Assembly (NCBI GenBank): GCA_024464195.1
Contig: JANHAK010000094.1
Location: forward strand, 1-5,720
DNA length: 5,720 nt
DNA from: Methanomassiliicoccales archaeon
Lineage (GTDB): Archaea; Thermoplasmatota; Thermoplasmata; Methanomassiliicoccales; JACIVX01
Direction: 5' to 3'
Each line of letters begins with the position of its first letter. Position 1 is the first letter of the stretch. Positions 5,617 to 5,720 of this stretch are shown piece after piece. Made by a program: the position numbers and the translations under genes. The notes beneath the pieces were generated by a model. That model did not search any database. It had not been told where the DNA came from and saw nothing but the letters and a program-made list of their open reading frames with translations.

Positions 5617-5627
5617 GAGCACTGATT
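5609..5627. repeat. Inverted repeat with 8-bp arms and 3-nt loop
   Basis: AATCAGTG, loop GAG, CACTGATT. The left arm is the end of the second 23-bp unit, so AATCAGTG occurs twice directly and once inverted within 42 bp. It is not followed by a T-run on either strand, which weakens a terminator reading. It lies 9 nt beyond the double stop (TAA TGA, 5634-5639) of a minus-strand frame that enters from the right edge. Confidence 0.7.
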
Positions 5628-5720
5628 TGTTCATCATTAATCACTAAATTGGAAAGCGTTTTCTATTGGAACCACATTGTATCGATTAGATGTGGCGTTC
5701 ATTGGCAAAATATTTCGGAC

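Larger units (their letters stand above)
5472..5720. other. Right-end region of uncertain content
   Basis: No complete gene is seen. On the plus strand one frame is free of stops from 5448 to the window end (91 codons) but has no ATG or GTG start with an SD, and the 23-bp tandem duplication shifts its register. On the minus strand a frame runs from the edge for 27 codons to a TAA TGA double stop at 5634-5639, and could be the last codons of a neighbouring gene. The two candidates overlap, so at most one is likely to be real. Sequence beyond 5720 is required to judge. Confidence 0.4.

Noticed and set aside
5590..5640. C/D-box small RNA (ATGATGA near CTGA on the minus strand)
   Set aside because: One C-like and one D-like box are present, but there is no C'/D' pair at the expected spacing and the CTGA copies come from the 23-bp repeat.
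5672..5695. Imperfect inverted repeat CCACAT...ATGTGG
   Set aside because: Only 6-bp arms with a 12-nt centre in AT-rich DNA; expected by chance and without context.

Overview
The window looks archaeal, and most probably comes from a euryarchaeote-type genome (a Thermoplasmata-like lineage is my guess, not proven). Four things support this. The shikimate pathway starts with the archaeal 2-amino-3,7-dideoxy-D-threo-hept-6-ulosonate (ADTH) synthase and 3-dehydroquinate synthase II instead of DAHP synthase and bacterial AroB. The shikimate kinase is of the archaeal GHMP type. A BRE/TATA-like promoter precedes the first gene. Genes are joined by ATGA/TGATG overlaps with GGAG-type Shine-Dalgarno (SD) sequences.

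Positions 1-4330 hold one compact minus-strand operon. Read in transcription order (right to left) it encodes ADTH synthase (aroA'), 3-dehydroquinate synthase II (aroB'), a fused type I 3-dehydroquinate dehydratase/shikimate dehydrogenase (aroDE), shikimate kinase (aroK) and the first 53 codons of EPSP synthase (aroA), which runs off the left edge. Gene order equals reaction order: aspartate semialdehyde plus a 6-deoxy-5-ketofructose-1-phosphate-type precursor to ADTH, 3-dehydroquinate, 3-dehydroshikimate, shikimate, shikimate-3-phosphate, EPSP. Only chorismate synthase (aroC) is missing from the route and may lie beyond the left edge. A TATA/BRE pair at 4369-4383 and an SD at 4336-4341 indicate that aroA' starts at a GTG at 4330, not at the longer TTG frame at 4357.

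Positions 4384-4841 hold no gene I can defend. There is a perfect SD placed in front of an 8-codon frame, a symmetric TATA-like palindrome, and a protein-like but stop-interrupted minus-strand frame that could be a decayed gene.

Positions 4842-5381 (minus) encode an unrecognised single-pass membrane protein with a short basic cytoplasmic tail and a beta-rich exterior domain. Positions 5382-5720 are AT-rich: a probable promoter for that gene, a perfect 23-bp tandem duplication, an overlapping 8-bp-arm hairpin, and open frames on both strands that run off the right edge and cannot be judged from this window.

I see no defence system, CRISPR array, intact mobile element or RNA gene. The most notable items are the pathway-ordered operon with its aroD-aroE fusion, the promoter/SD evidence that resets the aroA' start, and the repeat/hairpin block near the right end.
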